Below, in pieces: positions 1 to 13,200 of a DNA stretch of 64,000 nucleotides. The stretch covers positions 3,596,001 to 3,660,000 of the forward strand of contig OZ004591.1 of NCBI GenBank assembly GCA_963924555.1, written 5' to 3'. Within the stretch, counting starts at the first letter, position 1. Each line of letters opens with the position of its first letter. The position numbers were made by a program, and so were the translations under genes. This DNA is from Crambe crambe (lineage: Eukaryota > Porifera > Demospongiae > Poecilosclerida > Crambeidae). The notes under the pieces are model-generated. The model was not told where the DNA came from and ran no database searches. It saw only the letters and a program-made list of their open reading frames with translations.

Positions 1-143
1 ACTCTGTACAGATCATGCTGGATCATAATTAATTTTAGGATCTCATCCCCTAATCTATGAATAACACCATAACATACACCATCACACTTTACTTAGTCAA
101 CTTATGTCATCCCAATTTATAAAATAGATAATCTCTAGTCATC

Positions 144-834
144 ATGATAAACAGATATCAGAGTGCAACAAACATTGCCGTGGCCTTCATGATGAGTAGA
201 GACAATCGAAAGAGAGAAGAGGTGAGTTTGAACTGTATAATTCTTGGTACATATATATAGTGTACTAGAAGAGTGATCTGATCTCATCTCTCACAGAGAA
301 GGGACAAGAAAAAGAAAAATGATCTCTTCAACTTTAACATCGAGAAATCACTAGAGGAAGGAAAGAGTGATCACTACTTCTGTCTGTCTCTCCGTTGCTC
401 CCTCTACATGTGCATCGGATTTGGATGCCTTGGACTTCTCTGCACTATTCCAGCTATATACTATGCAAAATCAGTAAGAAAATCAGTAAGGATATCCATA
501 CTGTAAGAAGCCGCAAAGAAACAACAACAAAAAACAAAACAAACAACAACAACCTAAGTGTATAATTATTATAAATTCATGGACAGGAAAGTCCTTGAAT
601 TATAATTATGATCTGAGGCCAATTCTATAAAAGGGTGACCCCTTACCATTCCTTCACTGAAAAACAAATTAACTGTCATTATTGCAGGCACAGCGAGAGC
701 TAGACAAAGATGAAAAGAAGAGAAAGGCAAAACTAGCTAAGACATTGACCATTGGAGGAATGTTGATATGTGCTATGACTAACATAGTTGTTGTTATACT
801 AGCTGCTGTATTCCTAGCAGCTTATGGTCCATAA
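144..834 (+). CDS. small two-pass membrane protein, dispanin/CD225-like
   Basis: Three exons fit one frame: 144-221, 297-473 and 688-834, with GT-AG borders, giving 133 residues. A basic N-terminal half is followed by a hydrophobic stretch (about residues 60-85), a charged loop rich in Lys and Asp, and a second long hydrophobic stretch ending four residues before the stop. Two membrane segments joined by a short basic loop, with Cys near the first, resemble the CD225 domain of dispanins (the IFITM/PRRT family), whose members act at cell or endosomal membranes. The gene lies opposite to TPP2 and would sit inside a TPP2 intron if that gene continues left of the window. No signal peptide is visible. 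The splice model is firm; the family call is tentative, and any small tetraspan-like or orphan membrane protein is possible. The start at 144 is the first ATG in this exon; an earlier exon cannot be excluded. Confidence 0.55.
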
Positions 835-936
835 AACTCCATACGCATGCTACTACTACTAGGGGCATACTACATACACAAGTCCATAAAACTCCATACG
901 CATGCTACTACTACTAGGGGCATACTACATAAACAA
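827..936. repeat. 55-bp tandem duplication over a stop codon
   Basis: A 55-bp unit occurs twice in direct tandem, 827-881 and 882-936, with one difference seen by eye. The first copy begins in the last codons of the membrane-protein gene and includes its TAA, so the end of the coding region has been duplicated into the 3' UTR. Confidence 0.85.
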
Positions 937-1236
937 GTGTAATGAGCATCATTTTGCTAGCTTGCATGTTCCATTGGTCTAAGAGGTTTGCCCAGAGTTT
1001 CCTTGGCAAGAAGGGTGGAAGCAATGTAGACTTTAGTAGCCAGCTCTCCCTCCAAACAAATAATTGCAGCCTGAGATATGGTCCTTGGAATCATTAACAA
1101 GGATCCCTAAGAGTGTGTTGACTTAGTATGTTATATAACCAGGCATTGGATGTTATTAGAAATGAAAGTACACCCAAAGAGAAAGGCAATAATATGTACA
1201 TGTCATCCCCTATACCCTGAAATCCTATAGTCTGAC
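836..1236. other. gap between TPP2 exon 12 and the plus-strand gene
   Basis: Apart from the 55-bp tandem duplication I see no supported gene. A minus-strand open stretch near 960-1080 follows an acceptor-like site, but it does not resemble the next expected part of TPP2 and was not called. Confidence 0.4.
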
Positions 1237-4200
1237 CTGAATGACTCCTTGGCCTACTGAGAAAGAGTCATGTGATCCTAAGGGAATGGCAGTGTTCTCT
1301 AAAACCCGTTTTATTGAGGCAGGAGAATACACCACACTTTGACTCTTAAGGCCTGAAATCATCAATGCTGGAAAGGAAGGGAACATTTCAACTTTTAGGA
1401 ACTCATCGAGGGTCTCTGTACCTATGCAGCCACAAGCATTTGGAGACGACATGGATGTGCCATTCATTAGCTGCTTCTTACGGAGAGTCCAATTGGGCAC
1501 AGAAGTGACAGCACCTCCTGGAGCTGTGACAGTCACTCCAAGGGCTCCATCAGTCCTGCAGTGAAAGTACTTCTTAATTCTGTCTCACCAAGCATGTTAC
1601 TATGGTGAATTATATGTAAAACTTGCACAGAGATAAAGATATAATGTACTTAAACTCCAAGTGACATGCTTAATAGTATCATAGGGTGGATCGTCACATG
1701 TTCAAGTAATGGATTACTCCCTTTAACTTACGCTGGTCCTCTGGATGTCCAGGTGTAGGGCAATCCTTGAGTCTTATGAGTCAAAGAATACTCCCCAGAC
1801 ATCATGTCAGGGGACACAAATGCTCCTATCCCTGTAAGAAAACATTAACAGTATGAAATTTCTGAGAATAACATGACACCAAGGTATTTCAAGTCAAAAT
1901 TATCAAGACAAAAATTAATGACTGGTCAAAATGTTAAATGTCCTGTCAAATGTTGTCAAACTGAGAAAATGCCAGGACATCACACGACTTCTTTCTCATC
2001 AGAAGCTGTGCTAAAACATGGTACGATGTGCAAAGCAGAAATTGTGTCATTAGGTGTAATCACTCACCAATGAGTGAAGAAGTGTTTCCTCCAGGACAAC
2101 CCACCGTGGACAGTGCAGGACCATTGTTACCAGCACTTGATACAAAGATGATCCCATGCTTGTCACACAATTCTGCAAACTGCTCCAATACAGCACTATA
2201 CAATTTCAAGATGCATGTATGACCATGAGTGAATTACATGATCAGCATAATAAACTGCACATGATAGTCACATGCACACTAGTAGAATGATTCAGCTGGA
2301 TTTAACACCTAAAACCAAGACATACTGAAGTTACTACAGAGTGTATAATATGCCAGTTGTGTTGAGAGTTGAGAAATTAACTCAGTAGACAGTAATTGGC
2401 ACGAAACAAGTAAGCCTGTGTGTATTTGGACCAGCAAATATTGGGATAGAGGGTTTGTACATTTAACCCTGTGGTGATCTTGCAGGACTGTACTTACCCA
2501 CTATTTGTCCAGTGTGAGCATTCCCCATAACTGAAGTTGATCACATCCACTTTAAGCTTTGCAGCCACTATAGCCTGCACAACCAAACACGTACACAATT
2601 CTAAGGTGACAGCAGAAATACACAAACACAATTCTATCATTTTTGTGACACACTACACTATCATTTAGAGTTTGACCTAGCTAACTATGATATGACACAA
2701 CAGAGTGCAGTGCCTACACATCATAATTATGAGGTCATGTTCTTTTTATGCTGATTGGCTTGCAATACCAGTCTCTCTCTCTCTGAAGCATCTATAAGAG
2801 TGTGAGGAAAGAAAGCACTCAAATTTGTTTATCCAGAACTTCATTTATTGGATTTGGAAATACATGTACCACAAGCATTCAGATTGTTGTTGTTTTTTGA
2901 GAGTACTTTGCACAGGCACATAAAATTAATAGCAACTGCACAACAATAATCAGTAGTATCTAGCTACACTGTTCTAGGCTGTTAGTACTAGCCCATAAAA
3001 TTAAACTATACAACACAGCATAACCACAACACTATTATTTTAATGCACTTCACTTATCTGGACTAATTCACTTAAGTTATTGGGCAGCCCAGAAAAAAGT
3101 TTGGACAAGGTGTCTGGATAACCAGGTTCAACTGTACTTCTAAATAATATTCATGTTGTGATAATCCTTACCAACTATTGTACTTTAAAATTCTATATCC
3201 AAACCAAACTGCCGAAATGATTATTTGAGCTCTTGGGAGCCAAAATCACACACTTTCTATGGCTGATATCAACTTATATGGAAATACAAGCCATTTCAGG
3301 GAGTGGTCAATAAATGGAGAAATTATAACCATCACAATTATCAGTAATTTATACTTACAGCTCTAATGAGAGATGCAGAGGTCTCCATTGTGGACAGGCG
3401 AGTGTCTCCAATCTTCACTGACACTATCTGAGCACCTGGTGCCACGCCATTGTGTTCTGGATTATCTGGAAAATAAGCAGCAGCTATGGAGGCCACGTGT
3501 GTCCCATGTGCTCCTATAAAAGTATATAAATAGAATTTCAAGTGGCCTTATTGGATCAATGGAGAATGCTACACAGTACTCATGTCATAGACTTTTGTCA
3601 TGTCAAATAATAATACTTAGATCACTTACCACCGGTAGTTACTATGCACAAGACATTTCCATCCTCGTACACATCAATGGAATAATTTATTTGATCTGCA
3701 AAACAAAAGCAATTTGACCATACAATTAAACATATGTAGAATAGCATCAATGTAAGGTAACAGGTGTAAAGCAACAGTGGGTGATATAGAAGCAACCTTT
3801 GAAAGAACGAGTCAAGCCTGAAAAAAATCTAGCACTTAAGAAACTAAATGAAGGACATACCATATGGCCAGAAATATTGGCAAAAATTAAACTTGGATGA
3901 TTGCTTTCATTTGGCAGATTTAATATTGGCGGAATGCGCATGCTCATTGGTGCATGTGCGAGCTTGCTTACGTGCGCATATGCTATATCGACCATCCACA
4001 TGTAAGGCAGTAAGTGCGCTCAATCGATCGATGGCATCTGATGAAAGTTGTGTTAGGGGACCAAAGTATCTGGACATCGACTCTAGGACGATATGCGATC
4101 CAGCTGTTGCTTCACTGCGTCGTGACGTCTAGCTAGCTAGCTCACTCAGCTCCTAGATTGATCGACCTCGGCATATTTATGATACTGATGACCTTTACCA

Positions 4201-7200
4201 TACCTATGTTAACCATTTAAAACCTGAATTTTTTTATATATGAAGAGCGCACACCCAAACACATGTGCACTTGTGTTGCACCTTAGTTACCTAGCTAGTT
4301 GCGTCATCGTCAATGTGGTTCTAAGACCAAGACGAGGAACTTGTGAAACTAATAAAGGGACAGGGGAGCAAAAATGAACTATGCCTCTTCCATGCTGGGT
4401 GGAAAGAACTGTGCCAGTTTTTCAGTGTTAAGAGCAAACTGGCCTCGGTGATACTGGGATAAATCCGTGCGACTGAAGATAGCTTCTGCTGCTCTGCTGA
4501 CCACCAAACAGGGACTATTCTTCTTCAAGACATTTTACTTAGACTGCAAGAAACTGGGCCGCCCCATTCCAGAGCCCAACCACACTGTCATGGTCGCCTG
4601 AGGTGTGTCTGAGGGCCAAACGTGCAAAGCCTCGGACCTGTTGAATCAGATGAGAGTATTGGGACAGAATCTTCAGCAAGATCTATCCTGATAAAGTGGA
4701 CATGACAGACAAGAGCATGTTCAAAGCCCTGGTGGCAGATCAGATGTTTGTCACAATCATAACATACGTTGCTACCAGGTTCAGGTTGAGATGCATCAAA
4801 CTGTGCCTTGCACTGGGAGCAAAAGACAAGCGGACGGCCTCTCAAATGGTGGATGCTGTCTTCCTTGTGAGATGGTAGAATGTGTCGGAGAACTGCAGAT
4901 TCCCTAAAGAGAGTGCTTCCTTGCATCCGAAAAACAACAGCACCTTTTATGACCTGAAAGCATCTCTCTCTTGCTATCTCAAAGCCACTCTCACACTGTG
5001 CAGGGAGCTACTGCGTTCCCTGTCACATAAAATTCGACACAGAAGCTTTGGCACAGATCTTGCTACCTTACAAGCGAAGTGTAGAGGCCAGAAAGAGCTT
5101 TGGACCAAAGGGGAGAAAGGACTACTATGATTGGGTGTGGAATGCCTTTTTGGATCACAAGAAGGTGAATTCCAAAAGCAGGAAATTCTCGTTTCACTAC
5201 GAGATCTCGACAGACGGGGTAGCAGTTTCCATGTTCTTTTTGAGACCAAAGGAGACACGCGTGACATTGCTAGGGAAATCAAGAGCAGACTACCCAAGAA
5301 GGCGCGTCAGCGTAGATCCCAGCAAGAAGAACCTAGTCACAGTGACGGATGAAAACGGAGTCTCCCTGCGTTACACCTGCGATGTTTGAAAGCAAAATGA
5401 CAAGGCATCAAAGATTGTTAAAACAAGAAAAGTCTAGAGCTCCCGGAGTCTTGGAGGAGCAAGCGGCACTGCCTCTGCATTCCAGAAAGACCAACGATCT
5501 GTCAGAATTCGAAGCATATCTGAAGGCAAAGAAGGAGCACGACTGCCCGGTTCTACCTGCAGGAAAAATGGAGAGGTTGGAAGTTTAGGATCTTTGCTAC
5601 CGTAAGAGATCCGAAGACTCTTTCTTGAACAGAGTAGCCTCGACCTATGGCAAAGATTGCACCTTGCATTACGGAGATTGGTAAACCAAATGAAAGGTTG
5701 CGCCCCCTCTCCAGTTGTCGGACTAAAAAAGCTGCTAACCAAAAGGTTTCTGGTGAAGGATGTGGAGGAGTTCAAGACATCAAAGATATGCAACACCTGC
5801 TTCGGTGAACTGTCTCAGTACAGAAAGAAAGATGGCAAGCTTTCCCATTCCAGACTCTGCTGCAAGAACTGTGCAGGACGTCTAAAAGACAGATCCAAAT
5901 GGTTCTTGGACAGGGACTTGAACACAGCCTTCAACATCCTTCTGGCAGGCACCTTTGCAGAAAGACCTGCCTGTCTCTCCATCCAGAAGAGAGCCCTGAC
6001 AGGGGCAACCCACGTCTGCAGACAGGCCCATCAAGAGGCCTCGCAGAGCAAACAGACCCCTTGTCGATGCAGGAGGACCATCGAGTGACCCAGCTACAGT
6101 CTGCAGAGGACTGGGCAGTGATCCTGTGCGTCTATATGAGTCTTCAACTGCCAAACCGCCAAATTAAATTCTCTGGTAATATTTCCGGCCATACGATATA
6201 TATGTAAATAAACCATCAGGAAAGTAGGGAAAGGCACAAAACAAAGAGTAAAAATATTAGCTGTGGAAGGATAATGTTTGACACTCCTAAGGCGCATGCA
6301 TGAATAGCATGTGCTTAGTTCGACTCTACAGCTGCTCAGTACTGGATCAGACTAATCAGAGAAACAACTTTTCCAAAGTCAGCATAGCTACGTAGATGCC
6401 TGATAACAATCCCCCCTCGTCCACTGGATGCCAAACCACGAAGGTTGCGGCAGTACACCTAGACCAGAGGACCCTGGAAACCATCATAGCCAGAGTGACG
6501 GTGCAATTGCGGAGGGGAGGAGGAGGAGAACCATCAGAGGGATCTAGAGCTGGTAGCAACCTAGAGGGAGGGAGCGGATTAGTGATGACAGTGGAGCGGG
6601 AAGGTGAGTAAGGGAACCATTTTTAGTCATAATGCAGGTGGTTGTTAATTCAACTGTCCTGGTGTAAGGATTCTCCCTCCCAAGATATAGATATAAGAAG
6701 ATTACCAGCTGAAACATCAAAAAAAAAAGTTTATAGAAAAAGGGGGCTGCTTGGAGGCCCCTCCACAAACTAATTTACCTCAGGCCATCCATCTAAGCCT
6801 TATCATATTAAATAATTTTGTGCAGGTTGAATCGTGCCATACCACTTGACTACCCCCTGGCACCACAAGACCAAAGATACGTTCACACCCCACTATAACT
6901 ATAATGAATAAATAAGCTCCACTGCATGCTGCTCTACTTGGTATGTCGGATATGTTTGAAAAAAAGAAAAAGTGAAAAGGATGGGGGTTAAGGAAGTGAT
7001 TGGGGTGGCACCTCTTGGGCCGGATGTTGGGTAACCTCCCAACCTTCTCCCCCCCCCCTCTTAGGTGTTAATCAGGGGTGGGGTTTCTGGTCCAATACCA
7101 CTGCCGAAAGCATACACAACAGGGGTAGCCTGCTGTGGCCAACACGAGGTAAGAAGGATTAGGGTGTTAGGACTGCAGATTATTTTATGACCTGCAGGTT

Positions 7201-10200
7201 CTGAAGTTGTTGCTTGTCCAATATTGCTGCTGAAACAAGGAAAGCTGACAGGCCTAAGGGTGCGGGAAAGTCAACATTAGTTTACTACGCAGAAGGGCAT
7301 GCTTTCTCCTTAGACTATTGTTATTGATAATAGTGGTGGGTATTCCCACTTGAATTTTTCACTTTAGTTCATTTGTAATTTATCCTTATATGACTAAGTG
7401 ACAAACTATAAATTTCTCCTAAGCCAGGCATTTATTTACAACTACAGGAAGAATCTTCAAAACTTTTCCATTGTGATTTTGTTTTGTATAGAGCAGTTGA
7501 TGTAAAAGGCTCAAAGTAGATTAGAGAGAGCACTAAATTGGATCTCACAATCTGGGAATTATACTGCAGCTCATTTATTTACAAACTCTCCTTCATGTAA
7601 AGGATCAGACAGGCATGGGTGGTTAGGCTTTTTGAATGCTGAACTTGTCTACAATACATGAACTTGTTTGAGAAATATTACTTTTCTCAATTAGAAGTTT
7701 AGACTATAGCTAGTCACATGCCAGTTACCTGATTGGTCAGTTAGGGGGACTCAACGCATTGTGTGGCCACAGTTATTGTTTCTAGGTGCACTCTGATTCA
7801 TGTTCATGTTTGTTGCATTTAAAAACCACATGGTTATTGTTTCCAAGTGCGTGTTGAGATAAGATAAACAACGCTACAGCCCAGGGCTTGGTCTCTGTGT
7901 CTACGTATATTTATTGTACATATGAAACAAAAAAAACAACATGCCCTCAAGTACCTGAGGTGATGTACTATAGTATAGGGGAGGTGGGACATAAGCTCAA
8001 CAAACTAAATCCTAAAAAAAATTTTTCTCTTGTAAAGTGCCGTGGCACTGGAGGTGACTATGATGGTGGTACGTTTGTCCATATCTACGTATGCGCATGA
8101 CCTTTAATTCACGTTTAATGGCTGCAAGAGACAACAGGCAAGTTAACAGAAAGCACAGGGGGAAAGAAAAAGTCATAAACAGCAAGAGCAGAGAGGATAC
8201 AAAATTTCTGAAAAGGTAGCAAGAGAACCTACAACATTGCGAGAGCAGAGGCTACAAAGTAAGCCAGTTATCAGCAAGAGAGCCACAAAGCCATGACTGT
8301 AGGAAGAGCAAAGTTTCTATTGCCAGCTAGCATAGAAAGTTATTGACAAAATCATTGATAGTTCAATTTCAGGTCTTTAGTCTTCAGTATAGCTTCTGTA
8401 TCTACCTGGGAAAAAAATTTTCATCAGTAGAATAGCTATCTAGAAACCCAAATAAATGCTTGGTGCATATCAACTCTTATGTCCCGAGGCAAAGACAACT
8501 ACTTAGACCTGTACTGCTATAATTATACTGTCAATGCATAGATATTTAATCAAGTTTCCAAAACGTCTGGAATTTGGAAGATTTTAGTGCATACTGAGCT
8601 GTGGCTGCTCCTCCTCCTTCTGTTCCACACTTGTTAATATGTATTTTTAAATACCTGCTATTATAACAGTTTCACCAACAACAAAACCTGTACTATTATA
8701 GTCAATAGTCTTATTGCACATAAAGAGCAATAATTTTTAAGCCAATATCTTCATCATTTCGTGCTTGATCTCTACAGACCCGTAATTCGACATTATTGGT
8801 AGTATTAGAAGAAAGCTGCTTCATAAACCATGGAGGGTTATTGAAGGAACAGCAAGTGTTAGAACCTTCACAACCAGCCCCATCCCATAAAGGATCATCT
8901 GGCACATGATTTCCAGTGTCGCAAAAGTAATCATTTCCAACAAAAGATGGAATCATAGCCGTTGAGCCTCTGCTGTGGGTACAGGGGCAGATATACCTAG
9001 TACCAGCAGCGTATTCTGCTTCACTGTATGCAGCTGCAAATGTCCAAATGTGATGACGTGGGTTACGTCCATAAGTGATGCCAACTCCATCTACATAAGT
9101 ACCATCAATGCCATAGTTACCAGATACATGGTTTGCAAAAGCATCAGTACTCCTATATTGGTACCCTATGACCTTTCCACACACTCTCTGGTAAGGGATG
9201 CCATGGACATTAAAGCTAGCAGAAGCACATCCTGCACCATCACTAGGCATGCCACATCTCCTTCTTGAGTCTGTAAACAGTCTCAATCCACTTGGACAGG
9301 AATATAAAGTATTGTCTGCATCAAAGTTAGCTATTCTCATCCAACCCCCATTGATGCCGCCACAACTCTTTGTCATATCACAGTACACACGAACAGGGTG
9401 GCTAGTGGCTGATTTAACATAGAAATAGCCTGAGATGCTGTCAGGCAAGAGGCTCTTAATCTCATGACAGGACTTGGCTGAGTAGCACTGAGATTTTCCA
9501 ATGCTAGGTACAACACAATCCATAATGGGAGAGAGTTGTTTTTTGACAGCTTGTGAGATTTCAGACACTACCTCTCGTTTTATAGCCTCTTCATCAACAT
9601 GGCAGCTGTTAGATGGAGCTGGAAGTAAAGCACGAGCAGCCACTTCTGATACAATTTCTCTCTTCACAGCATTCAAGCTTGACAGCATGTCTCTCTTGGC
9701 CTGCTCCACTCTTTGCTCAATCAAGTTTGTCAATTGATGTATGGAATGATTCAGCTGAGAGATACTTTCTTCTAATGATTTGTTAGCTACACAAGGGCCA
9801 TCTTGTCCCACCACTAGATAAGTTATCATACAGGTAAGAAAGAGATAGACACCAGACATCTTGATGCTCTCTAGATTATACACAATGTACGTCACTAATG
9901 AATATTGCTACGTATGCATCGTAGGACACTAACGGTATGTACTACACACAGTGAAAGTTCACTGTAGTACTACACTACTGCTAGTGTGCTAGGATAGCAA
10001 TATCTCTCAGAGTACAATGAGATGTACACTATTGAGAATCAGTGTAGAGTGTCTTAGGTAGTATAGTCAACTCATGTGGTAAGAACTTTGTTTCAACTCT
10101 AGTGGATTGCCTTTGGTAGACACCATGATGCTTTCAAAAACATTTTTTCAGCATATACTGGGTACAACCTGCCCGAGCTATCCAAAAGACAGGCAGGGAG

Positions 10201-13200
10201 ATTGAAGTCCACACATAGTTATAGGCTACTTACTTCTACGTGCAAGATTTCAACACTGGTAACATGTGTTCTGATGTTTTAAAGAGTCTGGCACAGTCAT
10301 TGTTCAATAATTTACAGTCTTCGGAGTGGCTTCAAGTTACAGCTCTAGCTACTAGCTATACCAATTACTTTAGACTTCATGTGTGGTGAGGACAGCACCT
10401 TCACTCTACACTCATTATAAGTGTTAAAAGATGGATCCTGACTATGAGGCAGTATGTAAGAGCCTAGTTGATCTACGTGATGCTCCTTTCTGTCACACTT
10501 GATAGTTTAGCCCATGTTAAGTCTCTTCTTGTTAGTGCAGAGAGAGCAAAAGCAACAGAATGGTCTCTAGCTAGCTACATAGCTAACTCTCAACTGTCGA
10601 AATTACAATGATTAATTGTGGAATGGATATGCACGAAACATAGTGAATCCCATTAAATTATTTGGATGATCTATACCAGGCCTTTTCTCCTGCCCCGCAA
10701 ACAGGCCTGGGTATGAGGCTAGACTTTCTGGTACATGTATAGTGTCATATTCAAATGTTTTTCTGTGGGGGAGTGAAGCAATACAACTATCTTGTGATTA
10801 ACACTGTGATTAACTCTTTATGATCATTTAACACACTCTTGTTATTTACACATAGTTGTCATTTTTGAACACATACAGTGTACAGTTAGCCATTGGCTAT
10901 TTAATTACACTGTAACGTCAACCCTTTACATACAGAACACATGACAAGAGCTAGTCCGTTCCATAACTGATTACCACACTCCTTACTGTATAGCCAGCCA
11001 ATTAATATTATCACCCAACATACCCAGTTCCCCAAATTTGGCAAACTGTCCTGCTTCCTTATACGGCATCAAAAGAGTACACTCTCCAAGCCTCCCCTCT
11101 TCAGTAGTATCCACAACAGCACTAAAATTGAACATAATAATGATGATGCTACTCATAACTACATCAAAACTTGGATGGCTCTTTTCAGCATAATGTAATT
11201 TTATGCATGTATTAAGTGGTTAATTATGAAGTTGTCCGAGATTTGAGGGTTCCACATCAACATACCTCCAAGAAGTCCCATCATGAAAAACCACACAGTC
11301 ATACACCGGACCAGCCAGAGAGCATTTACTGTTTACAGTAGTCAGCACTTCAACTGTGGCCTTCAAGTTTTCATGCTCGAAACGCTCATCCTAATATGTA
11401 TGTTTAAAATAAAGGTACAATTCTTCCTTAAGCAACACATACAGTGGTGTTGCTACTTTATAAGTACTTTCAAGTGTGTACAAATTTACCAAGTTCATAT
11501 CTGATGAAAAAGGATGCTCAGCTTCAAATTCTGTCAACTTCTTCGTAGCTTCAGCAGAAAGTTTTCCATGCTTTGGTTCCCACTCCTTGGACATGTACTT
11601 GCTCTGAAAGTGTATAGCATTAATATTTCTTCACACATGCTTTGTGAGTCTAACATATAAGCTCTTCTTCCACTGCTAAGTACTATATAAGAATGTAGGA
11701 GGTTATTGTCAATTTGAAACTTAAGAACATTGGGGTGCTCCTTCATCAATACCTGTATGCGTGATTTCACCGCACTTGGGAAAAGCTCAAAGGCTGCTTT
11801 GATCCCAATATGCCAGTGGCCACTTGGATTGACCCAGTGATCAGGGATGACTAATTTTCTTCCAGAAAGACCTTCAATTTCTCTGTTTTCTTCTCCAACA
11901 GTGGTGCGTACCATTGAAGTGTCAACATCTCCACTGCCAGTGGTATCAATCAAATCCAAAATTTTACGCTCCCCAGTTGTAGTTTCCTAAAAGCCAAGTA
12001 AACAGCATGCGAGTGATCAGGAAGGCACACATATATAGTAAAGCATCTAGCTGCTACTTAAATATGGTGCCTTCTTTCTCCCTTCATAATCCAGAGGGGG
12101 AGGGGACACCCTCCCTTTATTGGGGATATCCATTGATATGAGAGTAACTGAGCAATCTGCAATAATTAGTTGCTCTATAGCATGGTTGTTCCACTTTATC
12201 AGAGAGTACAATAGTATTCTCTAAGTAGGGATGGCACGGATGCTCCATTGGAGTAGTACTTAATATTTTCTTGCATAACTCCAGAATATTTACCTCCTGC
12301 AGTCAGCAACTCCTAACTTGAAGACAGAACACCTTCAATGTGCTAGGACTCAAATATGAAGAGCACAAGACAAAGCAGTATCATTTTACGACTTCAAAAT
12401 CGCTGTCTTCATCTGGTCGTTCATCATCATCAAACAACTTATTTCAGAAATGGTTCATTCAAATGCTATAATTCTTATACCAATCTACTCAGAAATGAAC
12501 TGCACTATAATCCTTTACCTCATGTTTGAAAAATACCACGTCATTTCCAACTTGTTAGCTTTCAACCTACAACGAGGCAGACATTTTTATGCCCCACCCA
12601 GTATCACGTGATTCTTGGACCTTGACCTCGCAACTGCTAGTGAATCTGTCATTAGCTTTCTCGGTCTCTCGGTGCTCAGAGCGTAAACCCTAGGCACTAG
12701 TCTGGTTATGAATCAACCCTTGATGTAACAGTATATCAGGTACATATCATGCCTTAAAAATTATATACAAAATTAGTATAAACTGTATAGATCTTCCAGA
12801 TCGGCTCATACAATATATTACAAGTAAAGGAAAAATTATTTATTCTAAATAAAAAAGAGAAGTAGGGATGGCTGTGTGTGATTCAAAAAAGTTCAGCAAC
12901 AAGAGAGTGAACTTCAGTCAAGTAACCCCTTACCCATCACCAACTACGAGCCAACTATTCCTACTTCACTCTGATGCATGATGAGATAAAAAGGGAGTGA
13001 AGTAGGAATAGTTACCTCGTAGTTGGTGATGGGTAAGGGGTTACTTGACTGAAGTTCACTCTCTTGTTGCTGAACTTTTTTGAACCGCACACAGCCATCC
13101 CTGCTTCTCTTTTTTATTTAGAATAAATATTTTTTCCTTTACTTGTTCATCATCTTTTTTGATGTAATGTTCTATTATTTATTATAGGCAACTGGATGCT

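Noticed and set aside
960..1080. Minus-strand open stretch after an acceptor-like site, as next TPP2 exon
   Set aside because: The translation does not match the TPP2 segment that should follow GVIQ.
4588..4926. Minus-strand frame with two C-x2-C pairs, opposite the Fanzor relic
   Set aside because: It resembles a zinc knuckle by chance, has no splice or promoter context, and overlaps the 5' part of the plus-strand relic.
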